From contig NZ_JQJH01000005.1 of NCBI RefSeq assembly GCF_000745425.1, forward strand, positions 62,001 to 126,000: a stretch of DNA of 64,000 nt. Reading direction: 5' to 3'. Below are positions 7,578 through 18,543 of this stretch, piece after piece. The stretch comes from Beijerinckia mobilis (lineage in GTDB: Bacteria; Pseudomonadota; Alphaproteobacteria; Rhizobiales; Beijerinckiaceae). Within the stretch, counting starts at the first letter, position 1. The number at the start of each line of letters is the position of its first letter. Under the pieces are notes generated by a model. That model was not told the origin of the DNA. It saw only the letters and a list, made by a program, of their open reading frames with translations, and searched no databases. The position numbers and the translations under genes were made by a program.

Positions 7578-9971
7578 TCAGGCGCTGGCCTGATCTTGCT
7601 GTTTTTGATCGTTTTGGTTCAGGTTCAGGTTCGTGCGTTGCGGTGCATTCGCCGACTCAGGCATGTTGCCGATGATTGTTTTGATCTCGAACAGGCGCTT
7701 TTGCGCTTCTTCCGGGATGTCGCCACCCATAAGCGCGAAGTGATGGATGGCGTCGAACAAATCAGCGCGCTCCTCGCGGCTACCGGGAAGCAGTTTGGGC
7801 AGCGCGGCGATTGCGCGCGTCTCGTTGAGGCCGAGAATGCCATATTGATTGCGCACGATTTCCTTGAAGTCCGGGAAGGTCAGCGGCGTTTTCGGCAGGA
7901 GTTTGCGCACTTCCTTGAGAGCGGTGAGTGCCCTTTCATCGACGCTGCGGATTGGCTGCCGAATATAGAGTGCGGCGCGCACGAAGGCTTCGATTTCGCC
8001 GCCTTCATCGAATTGCGCCTCGAGCGTGGCCCGTTTAGCGCTGGCGATGGCTTCGCGCGTGATCGAACGGCCGAGCTGCCGCGGCGAAGTTTGCCGATCG
8101 GCGCCAAGCCCGACGAGAGTCTGCAGGATCGGCGAACCGTAAAGATTGAGAAAAACATTCTCCTGGGCGATTTCGCGCCAGCGGCCATAGGTTTCGAGTG
8201 TGCTGACGACGCCTTCGGAGACTTCTTTCTCCAGTATGACGAAAGGATTGTTTGCGGAGACCGGCCGCCTGTCTTTGCGGACCTGTTTGGCGAGACTTTC
8301 GACCGGCCGCAACAGGACGTTGTTGTCGGAAAACAAACGGAAACGCAGACGGTTCGGATGCATCTGGCGCAGCCATTCCGCGCTTTCCTGCGTCGCGAGG
8401 GCACGCACGATCGGGGAAAGGAAAGTGCGGTAAAGACCCTGGTTGATATCCGATATGCGGCTCGCCGTCGCGAAGCGCCGCTCGTCCTGCAGGTCGTTGC
8501 AACCGAGCGCACTGATATCGTCGAGCGTGCGCGGCTGCAGGGTCAGGAGATAGCGGCCTTCGACCAGTTCCGGATTGGCAGTATCGGCGCCGACATCGGT
8601 GATGATCGCTTCATAAAGGCCGGGCGGCAGCAGATCGATGAGATCCATCGCATTGGTGAATTCGCCATGCTCCTTCGTCGCCACCTTGCCGGAGACGAAA
8701 ATGCCGAGATGGCCGATATCCTTGTGCAGGGAGTAGACGATGGTCTGACCGCTTTCCGCGATCGCCTCCGTCTCGCTGTAGAGGTCGAGAATCCAGTCGA
8801 GCGCCTGCTGCGGCGGGGTAATATCGTCGCCGAAGGAGCAGAAGACGATGATCGGCGATCTGATATTGCGCAGATCAACGCGGATGCCGTCGGAGGTTAG
8901 AAGCTCGCCGCAGCTCAGCCGGTTGCCGACGAAGAGCTGATCGGCGATGAACTGCATTTCCTGCGCATTGAGGGTGATGGGATTACCCCACCAGGACTCG
9001 AAATCGAGAAAACGCGGGGCTTCCGTATCCACCCTGGAATAGACGTTATAGGCCTTTTTCCAATAGGTATTGGCGGGATTCATGCTTTCGAAATTGGCGA
9101 CGAGGGCAGCGCCGTCAAAAATGCCTTTGCCGAGATCGCCCGAGAGTGCCGTCATCCAGGTGCCACCGAGAAGACCGCCGAGGTAACGCAGCGGATTGCG
9201 CCCATGTACGCCCGCCCAATAGGAGAGCGGGGCACCGGCAAGCAGCAGCGGGCCGGGGAGATCGGGATTGAGCGCTGACATCATGGCCACTTGCCAGCCG
9301 GCCTGGCAATTGCCGATCAGGGTCGGCTTGCGGTCGGCCTGCGGATGCAGCTCGATGACTTTCTTGACGAAGATCGCCTCGGCGCGGCAGACATCCTCGA
9401 TGGTCTGTCCCGGCACGGCTTCCGGCAGGAAGCCGACGAAATAGCAGGGGTGCCCGGCTTTCAGGATTTCGCCGATTTCACTGTCCTGCTTCATGCCGCC
9501 GATGCCCGGTCCATGACCAGCGCGTGGGTCGAAGACGATGAATGGCCGCTTGGCCGGATCGATCGTAACGCTCTTTGGCGGGAGAATGCGGACGAGACCG
9601 TAATTGACGGGCCGCTCGAAGGTCCGGCCATCGAGAATCACTTCAGCGTCGAAGGTCAGGACATGCGGGACCGGGTTCTTGCAGCGTTCGAGATATTGAT
9701 TGCCGCGCTGGCGCAGAATGTCGAGGAAGAGGATCGAGCGCTGGCAGGTATCGACCCAATAATCCCGCAGGAAGTTCAGGCCGGAGACATTGAACCAGGC
9801 ATCGCGCAGAGCGGAAGAATCAGTGGGAAAGACCGAAGGCGCAGAATGAAAAAGGGAAATCGGCTGGCTGACCGGAGTTCGCGGCTCATTCGATCGAGGA
9901 TTTGCGAAAAGGCTGGCAAAAGGATTGAAAAGATTTAATTTTCGGGTTTCCCCTTGTGTCTCGTTCGTCAT
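7578..9971 (-). CDS. DUF3141 protein, PHA-synthase-like alpha/beta hydrolase
   Basis: A 797-residue protein of the DUF3141 family, related to the alpha/beta-hydrolase core of polyhydroxyalkanoate synthases. The nucleophile elbow is GNCQAGW with Cys222 in place of the usual Ser, as in PhaC. Candidate acid and base lie at FGDDITPP (about residue 390) and HKDIGHLGIF (about 427). The C-terminal 350 residues are helical, of unknown role. No signal peptide is present, so it is cytoplasmic or granule-associated. The start has a good ribosome binding site (AAGGAGC). It heads the same strand as fabI and pta, 304 bases upstream of fabI. In other proteobacteria I recall DUF3141 genes beside pta, ackA and fabI, so the link is probably functional. 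The reaction is not established. Confidence 0.85.
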   Translation of the reverse strand: MTNETQGETRKLNLFNPFASLFANPRSNEPRTPVSQPISLFHSAPSVFPTDSSALRDAWFNVSGLNFLRDYWVDTCQRSILFLDILRQRGNQYLERCKNPVPHVLTFDAEVILDGRTFERPVNYGLVRILPPKSVTIDPAKRPFIVFDPRAGHGPGIGGMKQDSEIGEILKAGHPCYFVGFLPEAVPGQTIEDVCRAEAIFVKKVIELHPQADRKPTLIGNCQAGWQVAMMSALNPDLPGPLLLAGAPLSYWAGVHGRNPLRYLGGLLGGTWMTALSGDLGKGIFDGAALVANFESMNPANTYWKKAYNVYSRVDTEAPRFLDFESWWGNPITLNAQEMQFIADQLFVGNRLSCGELLTSDGIRVDLRNIRSPIIVFCSFGDDITPPQQALDWILDLYSETEAIAESGQTIVYSLHKDIGHLGIFVSGKVATKEHGEFTNAMDLIDLLPPGLYEAIITDVGADTANPELVEGRYLLTLQPRTLDDISALGCNDLQDERRFATASRISDINQGLYRTFLSPIVRALATQESAEWLRQMHPNRLRFRLFSDNNVLLRPVESLAKQVRKDRRPVSANNPFVILEKEVSEGVVSTLETYGRWREIAQENVFLNLYGSPILQTLVGLGADRQTSPRQLGRSITREAIASAKRATLEAQFDEGGEIEAFVRAALYIRQPIRSVDERALTALKEVRKLLPKTPLTFPDFKEIVRNQYGILGLNETRAIAALPKLLPGSREERADLFDAIHHFALMGGDIPEEAQKRLFEIKTIIGNMPESANAPQRTNLNLNQNDQKQQDQASA

Positions 9972-10174
9972 GGGTTGCTCCTTGGCAGGCAGATCGATCG
10001 GAACGGGAAGCAGATTGGCAGTTGAAACAGCGGCGTCTCTGATTGCTGGGGAATTGCAAGGCTTGAATGGATGGGTTCTGTGAAGGGGTTATGTCAACTT
10101 CACGAAAATCCTTCGCGGGCTGCCCTCGTACCGTCTCATTGATGGCACCCTGCTAAAGATCTCAACCCCTCGGA

Positions 10175-10209
10175 TTTCACACCATTTTGTAATTCATATC
10201 GGTGTGAAA
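10175..10209. promoter_or_regulatory. Inverted repeat upstream of the DUF3141 operon
   Basis: TTTCACACC and its exact complement GGTGTGAAA are separated by 17 AT-rich bases, about 200 bases upstream of the DUF3141 start. The arrangement could bind a dimeric regulator or form a stem in a transcript leader. No regulator family is assigned. Confidence 0.4.
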
Positions 10210-10244
10210 ACGGCAGCACAGTCGTTGCGCGGATCAAATCCCCT

Positions 10245-10345
10245 GGAGCGTTTTGGAGAGATCCAGAAACGCTCCATTAAAAACAAAGCATTTCCAAACC
10301 TATAGAATCGCAAAGCGATTCAACATTGGCGGAAAATGTTCCAGA
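10245..10345 (-). repeat. Dispersed two-hairpin repeat, copy D (inverted)
   Basis: GGAGCGTTTTGGA...TCCAGAAACGCTCC (10245-10275) is followed by AGCATTTCC...GAATCGCAAAGCGATTC...GGAAAATGTT (10288-10340). The order of the halves is the reverse of the copy at 20549-20650, so this copy lies in the opposite orientation. Confidence 0.75.
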
Positions 10346-11269
10346 GAACCATTCCCTTCGCCGGGGCTCATCTGGATTATCCAAGCCATTGTAATAAAAG
10401 GCAAACACGCATTTATCCATGTCTGTGCTTGCCTCTTGCCCACCGGCTTTTCCGTTCGTCCTTTCCCTCATGAAGGGAGGCAAGCAAATCGGTAAAATGG
10501 CTCTTCGGGAGGGATATTCGTATCCAGACTGCTCCAGAGCGACGGTGGCTCGTTGCAGGTCCGGCAGGCATGAGAGTGCGTTTGTACGTCTCGCGTGGAA
10601 GGAAAGTCAGGGAAATCAAGCGTTCTGGTCGATCGGGCCAGAGCGTTCCAATTGAAAAGACGAAGGTGATTATCTTGCCTTAAATGGCAAATTTATAATG
10701 TCTTGTATGACAAAATCCGATCTCTATGTCCATTGAGGATCATTGTCTTGCGTGAGAATTTGCGGGCAGGCCCGATCGGCGTGGATGAATTGTTTGGCTC
10801 CCTCTTTGCCCCTGCAACTCTTGCATGTTTGGCAAGACCGAGGAGGCCGGAACCGCCTCGCGGCTGCGTAATCAAGCCGTTCGGCGATGCTTTGGATCTG
10901 TTTTTGCGTGATGCGCCAATGCCGGCATTTGTGAGCAGAAAGAGAAGAAGGTCTAAAGGAGGGGGCGCCTACAGTACGGAATCGAAAAGTGTTTGCCCTT
11001 TCCAAGACAATTCGGCGCGTGTGTGAAAATGAGCAGCACTCACGTATGAGTTTGATTGATCGAGTGATGCGCGCGGGAGCCACGCACCACGAACGCGAAA
11101 CCGTGCTTCTGATCGCCGTGCCTCTTGAGAGTCCAATCGATTTGGTGAAATCTTTATACAAAGCCAATATTGTAAAAGGCACTCACCGCTCGATGGAGCG
11201 GATCGGAAGAACCCGGTCTCTCCAGTAGAAATCGAAGCGAAATCGCAGGATCGAACTGAAAGAACGAAG

Positions 11270-12316
11270 ATGCGCTCACCCCTATTCGTATCCATGCTTT
11301 CATTGATGGTGGCCGGCACCATCGCTACGGCTGCACTCGCCGCGCCATCCTTACGCGATGAAGTCAAGGATCAATTTGCCCCGATCCCGGCCGCGCCGCC
11401 GGCCTTGCCGAACAATCCCGCGACACCGGCCAAATTGGCTCTCGGCAAGATGCTCTATTTCGATCCGCGTCTGTCCGCCAGCCAGAATCTCAGCTGCGCG
11501 ACCTGCCACAACCTGTCTCTGGGTGGTGCTGACGGCAGGCCGAAATCGCTCGGCGAACATTGGCAGACGGGTGCACGCAATGCGCCGACGGTGTTGAATT
11601 CGGTCTTCAATTTCGTCCAATTCTGGGATGGACGCGCCGCCGATCTTGCCGAGCAGGCTGGCGGCCCCATCCTCAATCCCGTGGAGATGGGATCGACGAA
11701 GCCGCTCACGGTCGAAACCCTGAAGTCGATTCCTGATTATGTAACTGCTTTCAAGACTGCCTTCCCGGGCGTTGCCGATCCGATCACCTATGACAATGTC
11801 GGAAAGGCCATCGCCGTTTTCGAGGCGACCCTGATCACGCCGCAATCCCCCTTCGACCGCTGGCTCGCGGGCGATGACAAGGCCCTGAGCGACAAACAGA
11901 AAGCCGGCTTGCGCCTGTTCGTCGACAAGGGCTGTTCCGGTTGCCATAATGGCGTCAATATCGGCGGCGCGATGTATGCGACATTCGGTGTCGTGAAGGC
12001 GCCTTCCGCCGAGGTGCGTCCGCCGGAAGATCTCGGCCGCGGCGCGATCACCAAATCCAAGGACGATGATTATTCTTTCAAGGTCCCGTCGCTGCGCAAC
12101 ATCGCTTTGACCGCACCCTATTTCCATAGCGGATCTGTCTGGACGCTCGGGGAAGCCGTCAAGATCATGGCCGAGACGCAACTCGGCACGACGCTGACTG
12201 ACGCGGAAACCGCCAGCATTGTCGATTTCCTCAATTCCCTCACCGGCAAGCAGCCGACGGTCGATTTGCCGAATTTGCCTGCCAGTGCCGCGGCGACGCC
12301 GCGTCCCGCTCCCTGA
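11270..12316 (+). CDS. ccpA: Di-haem cytochrome c peroxidase (CcpA/MauG family)
   Basis: A 348-residue periplasmic enzyme that reduces hydrogen peroxide to water with electrons from cytochrome c. The first 25 residues form a Sec signal peptide ending ALAA. Two covalent haem sites are visible: CATCH at 76-80 in the N-terminal peroxidatic domain and CSGCH at 222-226 in the electron-transfer domain. Distal-pocket and calcium-region signatures of the family follow (FWDGRA, NPVEM, SLRNIALTAPYFHSGS). The C-terminal tail is Pro/Ala-rich and may be disordered. It is a single-gene unit followed by a GC-rich hairpin at 12333. Length is normal for bacterial di-haem peroxidases. A MauG-type oxidase is less likely given the general motif set. 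Confidence 0.93.
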   Translation: MRSPLFVSMLSLMVAGTIATAALAAPSLRDEVKDQFAPIPAAPPALPNNPATPAKLALGKMLYFDPRLSASQNLSCATCHNLSLGGADGRPKSLGEHWQTGARNAPTVLNSVFNFVQFWDGRAADLAEQAGGPILNPVEMGSTKPLTVETLKSIPDYVTAFKTAFPGVADPITYDNVGKAIAVFEATLITPQSPFDRWLAGDDKALSDKQKAGLRLFVDKGCSGCHNGVNIGGAMYATFGVVKAPSAEVRPPEDLGRGAITKSKDDDYSFKVPSLRNIALTAPYFHSGSVWTLGEAVKIMAETQLGTTLTDAETASIVDFLNSLTGKQPTVDLPNLPASAAATPRPAP

Positions 12317-12332
12317 TGATGCTTCCGGCGGG

Positions 12333-12351
12333 CGGGCGAGAGGCTCGCCCG
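12333..12351 (+). terminator. Hairpin after the peroxidase gene
   Basis: CGGGCGAG, loop AGG, CTCGCCCG: a perfect 8-bp stem starting 17 bases after the peroxidase stop. It is followed by TCTTGCTGC and not a full T-tract, so termination may be weak. Confidence 0.5.
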
Positions 12352-12388
12352 TCTTGCTGCGATAGGCTGGGCCCGCCTGGTTCTCCGC

Positions 12389-12697
12389 CTATTGAACTTC
12401 TTCCCTCACGATCCAGACGCGTGGTTTCATCAGCGTCTGTATCGGATGCACCGTCTCGGTTTCCAGCGGCCGTGTGATCCGCCATTTGACGCCCTGGGCT
12501 TCGATGATCGCTTCGCCCTCGTTGAGCACAGTGACGACGGTTCCCTCGAATTTGCTGCGGCGCGCGACAACGTCGAAGACCAGCCGATCATAGGGTTCGA
12601 GCACCGGTTCGGGATCGACGGGAGGATTTTCGAAGAAATCCAGCTCCAACCCCTTGGTGATTTTGGTGGCGAGGAAAAACACGTCCCATTTCCGCAT
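12389..12697 (-). CDS. Small hypothetical protein, 102 aa
   Basis: No family is recognised. The 102-residue product (begins MRKWDVFFLATKITKG) has no signal peptide and no membrane segment. It shows alternating hydrophobic and charged residues typical of a small beta-rich soluble domain, especially residues 38-90 (YDRLVFDVVARR, EAIIEAQGVKWRITRP). The amino-acid balance looks like a real protein, more so than the overlapping frames. It converges on the peroxidase gene and its start at 12697 lacks an obvious ribosome binding site. It lies about 200 bases downstream of the small exported protein on the same strand, and the two might be cotranscribed. Confidence 0.6.
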   Translation of the reverse strand: MRKWDVFFLATKITKGLELDFFENPPVDPEPVLEPYDRLVFDVVARRSKFEGTVVTVLNEGEAIIEAQGVKWRITRPLETETVHPIQTLMKPRVWIVREEVQ

Positions 12698-12905
12698 GAG
12701 ATACGCCCGGATATTAAGAGAAGGGATGGATGGGAAGGGCTCGCCGCGCCAAGCCGGAACCGGCCGCGATGATGGCCTTGCCTCTCGGATTGCCGCAATG
12801 CTCCGCTAGTTTCTAGCAAATCCGGGGCCTTGGAAGTCCGAGGCCTTGGAAATCCGAGGTATTGGACATTGGAGGTGGCGGCGAGTTTCCTGCGAGGGAC
12901 CGGCG

Positions 12906-13268
12906 TTAATCCGCGCAGGATACGATGAATGTGTCGGGGGCGAGAGCGTACAGGCTTGCCGCTTCGGGACGTTCGGCGAAGCCTTCGATCTGATCCCCGG
13001 CGCGGCCGAAGCTGCGCACATTTTGATGGCCGTTGCTTCTGCACCAGGCTTGAGCGACGATCGCGCCGCAGGCAGACCCGTTGGCAAGGCAATGATCCAT
13101 TCCATAGCCGTCATCGGACGGAACGACGATGAAGGTGCCGGGCGTCGCCACCGCCTTGGTGCGGAGCGCCGTGCCGAGGGCCAGGGCGAGCGTGCCGAAA
13201 GCCAGAACGGCGAGGGGAAAGGATGCATTGCGGCCGAGGCGTGCGTGACTGAGGAGAGCGACGGGCAT
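12906..13268 (-). CDS. Small exported cysteine-containing protein, conserved in Rhizobiales
   Basis: A 120-residue protein with an N-terminal hydrophobic stretch at about 15-35 (ASFPLAVLAFGTLALALGTA) that could be a signal peptide or an anchor. The remainder would face the periplasm. It carries four cysteines, in DHCLANG, SACG, AWCRSNGH and the C-terminal IVSCAD, which could form two disulphides. The pattern DDGYG...C...C...AWC...GH resembles short hypothetical proteins I recall from other Rhizobiales, but no function is known. A longer frame starts at 13360, but its extension lacks protein-like character, so ATG 13268 is preferred. Confidence 0.65.
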   Translation of the reverse strand: MPVALLSHARLGRNASFPLAVLAFGTLALALGTALRTKAVATPGTFIVVPSDDGYGMDHCLANGSACGAIVAQAWCRSNGHQNVRSFGRAGDQIEGFAERPEAASLYALAPDTFIVSCAD

Positions 13269-13527
13269 GGGGCACCTGAAAGAGCTGGCGCCTGAAATTG
13301 CTCCGGTTGGCTCAAGATTCGGTTAATATTCAGGAGGCCGCTCCTCATGCCACCGGGCAATATCTGCCGGCACGCATTGATGCGTGACGGAACCGGTATG
13401 CCATTCGTGTATCCGATTATTCTTGCCTCTGCGTTTCCGGCTTGTTACTCGATTCTGCGATCGGGCCCGGGGCATTTTCCGCCGCCGATCTCTTCCCATC
13501 TCGATTTTTCAGGAAGCAGGTGCGACG

Positions 13528-14073
13528 ATGGCCGAGCCGCGGCGAGCCCTTACGCAATTGGATGATGCGCTGATCAGCGTCGCGAACGCCCGTTTTCTGA
13601 TCATCGAGGCGCCCTATTACGATCATATAGCCGCGCATCTGCGCGCCGGCGCTGAATCCGCTCTGACACGGGCGCAGGCACATTTCGATGTCGTCAGCGT
13701 CCCCGGCGCGCTCGAAATTCCCATCGCTTTGTCGATCGCGCTTGAATCCGCGCCGGGCTTCTATCAGGGTGCCGTCGCGCTCGGCTGCATCATTCGCGGC
13801 GAAACCTATCATTTCGAAATCGTCGCCAATGAGAGTGCCCGCGCCCTGACGCAGATTGCGGTGGACCACAAGCTTCCTTTCGGCAACGGCATTCTGACCG
13901 TCGAGAATGAAGCGCAGGCGATCGAACGCGCATCGGTCGATCATGGAGACAAGGGCGGCGATGCCGCCCGCGCCGCCCTGGCGCTCTACCGGTTCTCCCA
14001 GCAATTTGGTAAGCTTGCCGAGCAGGTCGCTTTACCGACGCAGCGTCCGGTTCTGACTTCGGGAGCGCGCTGA
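13528..14073 (+). CDS. ribH: 6,7-dimethyl-8-ribityllumazine synthase
   Basis: RibH condenses 5-amino-6-ribitylaminouracil with 3,4-dihydroxy-2-butanone 4-phosphate, the step before riboflavin synthase. The 181-residue product shows the lumazine synthase core: VPGALEIP near residue 58, the GCIIRGETYHFEIVANE loop near 83-99, and GNGILTVEN near 118. ATG 13528 follows AGGAAGCAGG and matches family length; the frame is open to 13384, but that part is Arg-rich and not conserved. The stop overlaps the nusB start by one base (TGATG), so translation is coupled, a common alphaproteobacterial arrangement. No FMN riboswitch was recognised upstream. Confidence 0.95.
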   Translation: MAEPRRALTQLDDALISVANARFLIIEAPYYDHIAAHLRAGAESALTRAQAHFDVVSVPGALEIPIALSIALESAPGFYQGAVALGCIIRGETYHFEIVANESARALTQIAVDHKLPFGNGILTVENEAQAIERASVDHGDKGGDAARAALALYRFSQQFGKLAEQVALPTQRPVLTSGAR

Positions 14074-14540
14074 TGGCCAATGGCGAACAACGTTCGGCCG
14101 CGCGTCTTGCCGCCGTGCAGGCGCTTTATCAGATGGAAATGACCGGCAAGGGACTGAACGAGATCTTTGCGGAATTCGAATCCTTCTGGATCGGCAATGA
14201 AATCGAGGGTGCCCGCTACAAGGAGGCGGAGGTCGAATTCTTTCGCGATATCCTGCGCGGCGTGCTGAAGGATCAGGAAACGATCGACCGCCAGCTCGAC
14301 AAGACGCTCGCCGACGGCTGGCCGCTGCGGCGCGTCGATCCGGTCGTGCGCGCCATTTTGCGCGCCGGTGCCTATGAGCTGAAGAAGCGGCGAGACATTC
14401 CGGCGCGCGTGTGCATCAAGGAATATGTCGATGTCGCCGGCGCTTTCTTTGGCCGGGAGGAATCCGGCATGATCAATGCCGTCCTCGATGAAACAGCGCG
14501 GCAATATCGCGCTGAGGAATTTTTCGAGACGCGCTTGTAA
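14073..14540 (+). CDS. nusB: Transcription antitermination protein NusB
   Basis: NusB (155 residues) binds boxA RNA together with ribosomal protein S10 and promotes antitermination on rRNA operons. The all-helical fold is visible from SAARLAAVQALYQMEM near the N-terminus to the C-terminal signature (RAILRAGAYELK, then INEYVDVAG-like IKEYVDVAGAF and INAVLD). The start codon overlaps the ribH stop, indicating coupled translation. It belongs to a ribH-nusB unit with thiL following about 540 bases later, as in related genomes. Length and motifs are normal. Confidence 0.95.
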   Translation: MANGEQRSAARLAAVQALYQMEMTGKGLNEIFAEFESFWIGNEIEGARYKEAEVEFFRDILRGVLKDQETIDRQLDKTLADGWPLRRVDPVVRAILRAGAYELKKRRDIPARVCIKEYVDVAGAFFGREESGMINAVLDETARQYRAEEFFETRL

Positions 14541-14554
14541 TTATCCGTTTTGCT

Positions 14555-14806
14555 TCAATGGGCGGGATGATGATGCCCTTGCGGCCGTACCGCCCCGTGA
14601 TGTTTGAGCGCCCGGTGTGACGAATGGCTGCGTTGATGGTGCTTGCTGTGGTGGGTCGTATGGCCGTGCGGACGCATGGCGCCATGATGCGTGAGAGCCG
14701 GATTGTCGGAGGTGGCGGCGAATGTGGCCACCGAACCGCTGAAGCTCATGAGCAAGGCAAGGCCCGAAAACAGAAGACCGGACCTCAAAGATCGTTTCAA
14801 CGGCAC
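14555..14806 (-). CDS. Exported histidine-rich small protein
   Basis: An 83-residue protein with a clear signal peptide (MPLKRSLRSG, then a hydrophobic core ending VATFA) and a mature part of about 53 residues of which 16 are His. The mature region repeats HHGAMRPHGH and HHGAVRPQGH with HH and HHH runs, which suggests metal binding (Ni, Co, Zn or Cu) in the periplasm. It starts at GTG 14806, chosen because AAGGAGG lies 6 bases upstream; the frame is open to 14953, but that extension would bury the signal peptide. It is antisense to the nusB-thiL interval, ending 15 bases after the nusB stop. Function is inferred from composition only. Confidence 0.7.
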   Translation of the reverse strand: MPLKRSLRSGLLFSGLALLMSFSGSVATFAATSDNPALTHHGAMRPHGHTTHHSKHHQRSHSSHRALKHHGAVRPQGHHHPAH

Positions 14807-15077
14807 GAATCGCCTCCTTCTTTCTGCATCGGCGTGTTTGTGGCCGACAATGTGGCTGATCTCGTCTGAAGACGCCACCTGCCGGAAGTCGGGGCTTGCA
14901 ACGCGCTGAATAATGTCTGAGGAGCGGGCGCGTATGTCGTTCGATCCGGGCACGATGGCATGATGGGTAGGGTTTGCCCGCTTCAGGGATCTCGCCCCGC
15001 TGAGCCGGCTTTCAAGCCGCTGCTCGTCGATCCCATTGATATGGAAGGCCGCGATCCGTGAGATCCGGTAAAAGATT

Positions 15078-16103
15078 ATGCGCCTTTCCGAAGATGCGTT
15101 GATTGCGACCTATTTCTCCCCGCTTGCAGGGGAAGGCGCGCTCGGCCTTGGCGATGATGCGGCTTTCCTCACGCCGCAGCCGGGATATGATCTCGTCCTG
15201 ACCAAGGATATGCTGGTTGCCGGCGTCCATTTCTTTCCCGATGATGCACCGCAGACTATTGCCCGCAAGCTGATGCGCGTGAATCTCTCCGATCTCGCCG
15301 CCAAAGGTGCCGAGCCCTGCGGTTTTCTCCTTGGCCTCGCTCTGCCGGAGGGTTGGACGAGCGATTGGCTCGGGGATTTCGCGCGCGGTTTGGGCGATGA
15401 TGCCACCCAGTTTCATTTCCCCCTGCTTGGCGGTGATACGGTGCGCACGCCGGGACCGCTCACGCTCAGCCTCACCGCACTTGGGCGGGTTCCCTCAGGG
15501 GCCATGGTGCGCCGCCACGGCGCCAGGCCAGGCGACAGGCTTTATGTGACCGGGACAATCGGCGATGCGGCATTGGGCCTGTTGCTGCGGCTGCACCGGG
15601 CCGAGGATCTGGCCTGGACCGATGCGCTCCCCGCTGAAAAGTGCACGTCCCTGTTGCGGCGTTATCTCGTACCTGAACCCCGTTGCGGCCTCGCACCGGT
15701 GCTGCGCGCTCATGCGCGCGCGGCCATGGATATTTCCGACGGTCTTGCCGGCGATCTCGCCAAATTTCTGCAGACGGGCGTGCCCGGTGCTTCTGGTTCC
15801 ACCACTGCTCGGGTCGATCTTGCCGCAATCCCGCTCTCCGAGGCGGCGCGCGCGGTTTTGTCGCTCGCCCCGGAACGGATCGACACAATTGTGACGGGCG
15901 GAGACGATTATGAAATTCTCTGCGCCGTCGCACCGGAGCAATGCGCCGATTTCGAGCGGGCCGCGCGCGATCATCAAGTGCCAGATTGTAAGGTGAATGT
16001 CACAGCAATCGGTATTGTGGAGACGGGGCAGGGCTTGCCGCGTTTTTTCTCCGCCGATGGGATGGTCCGTACCTTCCCGAAGGGTTCGTTCCAACATTTT
16101 TGA
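15078..16103 (+). CDS. thiL: Thiamine-monophosphate kinase
   Basis: ThiL (341 residues) phosphorylates thiamine monophosphate to the active coenzyme thiamine diphosphate. It belongs to the AIRS/PurM kinase superfamily. The glycine-acid ATP site GLGDDAAFL is near residue 23, Mg-binding VLTKDMLVAGVHF near 40, and NLSDLAAKGAEP near 75. LLGGDTVRTPGPL near 117, MDISDGLAGDLAKF near 218 and TGGDDYEIL near 275 follow. The order is that of canonical ThiL. It lies downstream of ribH-nusB but is separated by the antisense histidine-rich gene, so it may have its own promoter in 14807-15077. ATG 15078 gives the standard N-terminus. Confidence 0.95.
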   Translation: MRLSEDALIATYFSPLAGEGALGLGDDAAFLTPQPGYDLVLTKDMLVAGVHFFPDDAPQTIARKLMRVNLSDLAAKGAEPCGFLLGLALPEGWTSDWLGDFARGLGDDATQFHFPLLGGDTVRTPGPLTLSLTALGRVPSGAMVRRHGARPGDRLYVTGTIGDAALGLLLRLHRAEDLAWTDALPAEKCTSLLRRYLVPEPRCGLAPVLRAHARAAMDISDGLAGDLAKFLQTGVPGASGSTTARVDLAAIPLSEAARAVLSLAPERIDTIVTGGDDYEILCAVAPEQCADFERAARDHQVPDCKVNVTAIGIVETGQGLPRFFSADGMVRTFPKGSFQHF

Positions 16104-16276
16104 GCTGGTGGGGCGGCTGTCCTCCGGACATTTCGACAAAATGGAGGAAAAAAGTCGCAATTGCGGCAAACCGGGGATTCGGTAAGCTCGGTCCAAACCT
16201 ATAGGCGGACATCTGATTCTCGCGTGATTGTCTCGCGATTGTCTCGGATGCCGGACAGACGGGAGGCGGGAAGCAA

Positions 16277-18418
<2,142 letters not shown>

Positions 18419-18464
18419 GATTGAGCGTAAGGACTCGCGAAAGAGGTTTACAGATTGCGTGATC

Positions 18465-18490
18465 GAGGGATGTCTCGACATCCCTCTTTA
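18465..18490 (+). terminator. Rho-independent terminator after hppA
   Basis: GAGGGATGT, loop CTCG, ACATCCCTC: a perfect 9-bp stem followed by TTTATG, lying 46 bases past the hppA stop. Confidence 0.75.
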
Positions 18491-18543
18491 TGGGAGTGCC
18501 GACTTTCTGAATGTCGGTTAATGTCATGTTTCAACTATGCTTT

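Larger units (their letters stand above)
9972..11269. other. 1.3-kb intergenic region with operator-like palindrome and repeat
   Basis: A long region between the divergent DUF3141 and peroxidase genes. It contains a 9-bp inverted repeat (10175-10209), an inverted copy of the dispersed repeat (10245-10345) and a fragment of the element near 10636. GC content is lower than in the flanks. Several short frames are open (for example an 80-codon one ending at 11228), but none has a ribosome binding site, a recognised motif or codon use like its neighbours. Promoters for both flanking genes should lie here. Confidence 0.5.

Noticed and set aside
10724-11228. Overlapping frames (152, 107 and 79 codons) upstream of the peroxidase gene
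   Set aside because: None has a ribosome binding site, a recognised motif or good codon use, and they contradict one another across strands. The last 60 codons ending at 11228 look the least unlikely but are unsupported.
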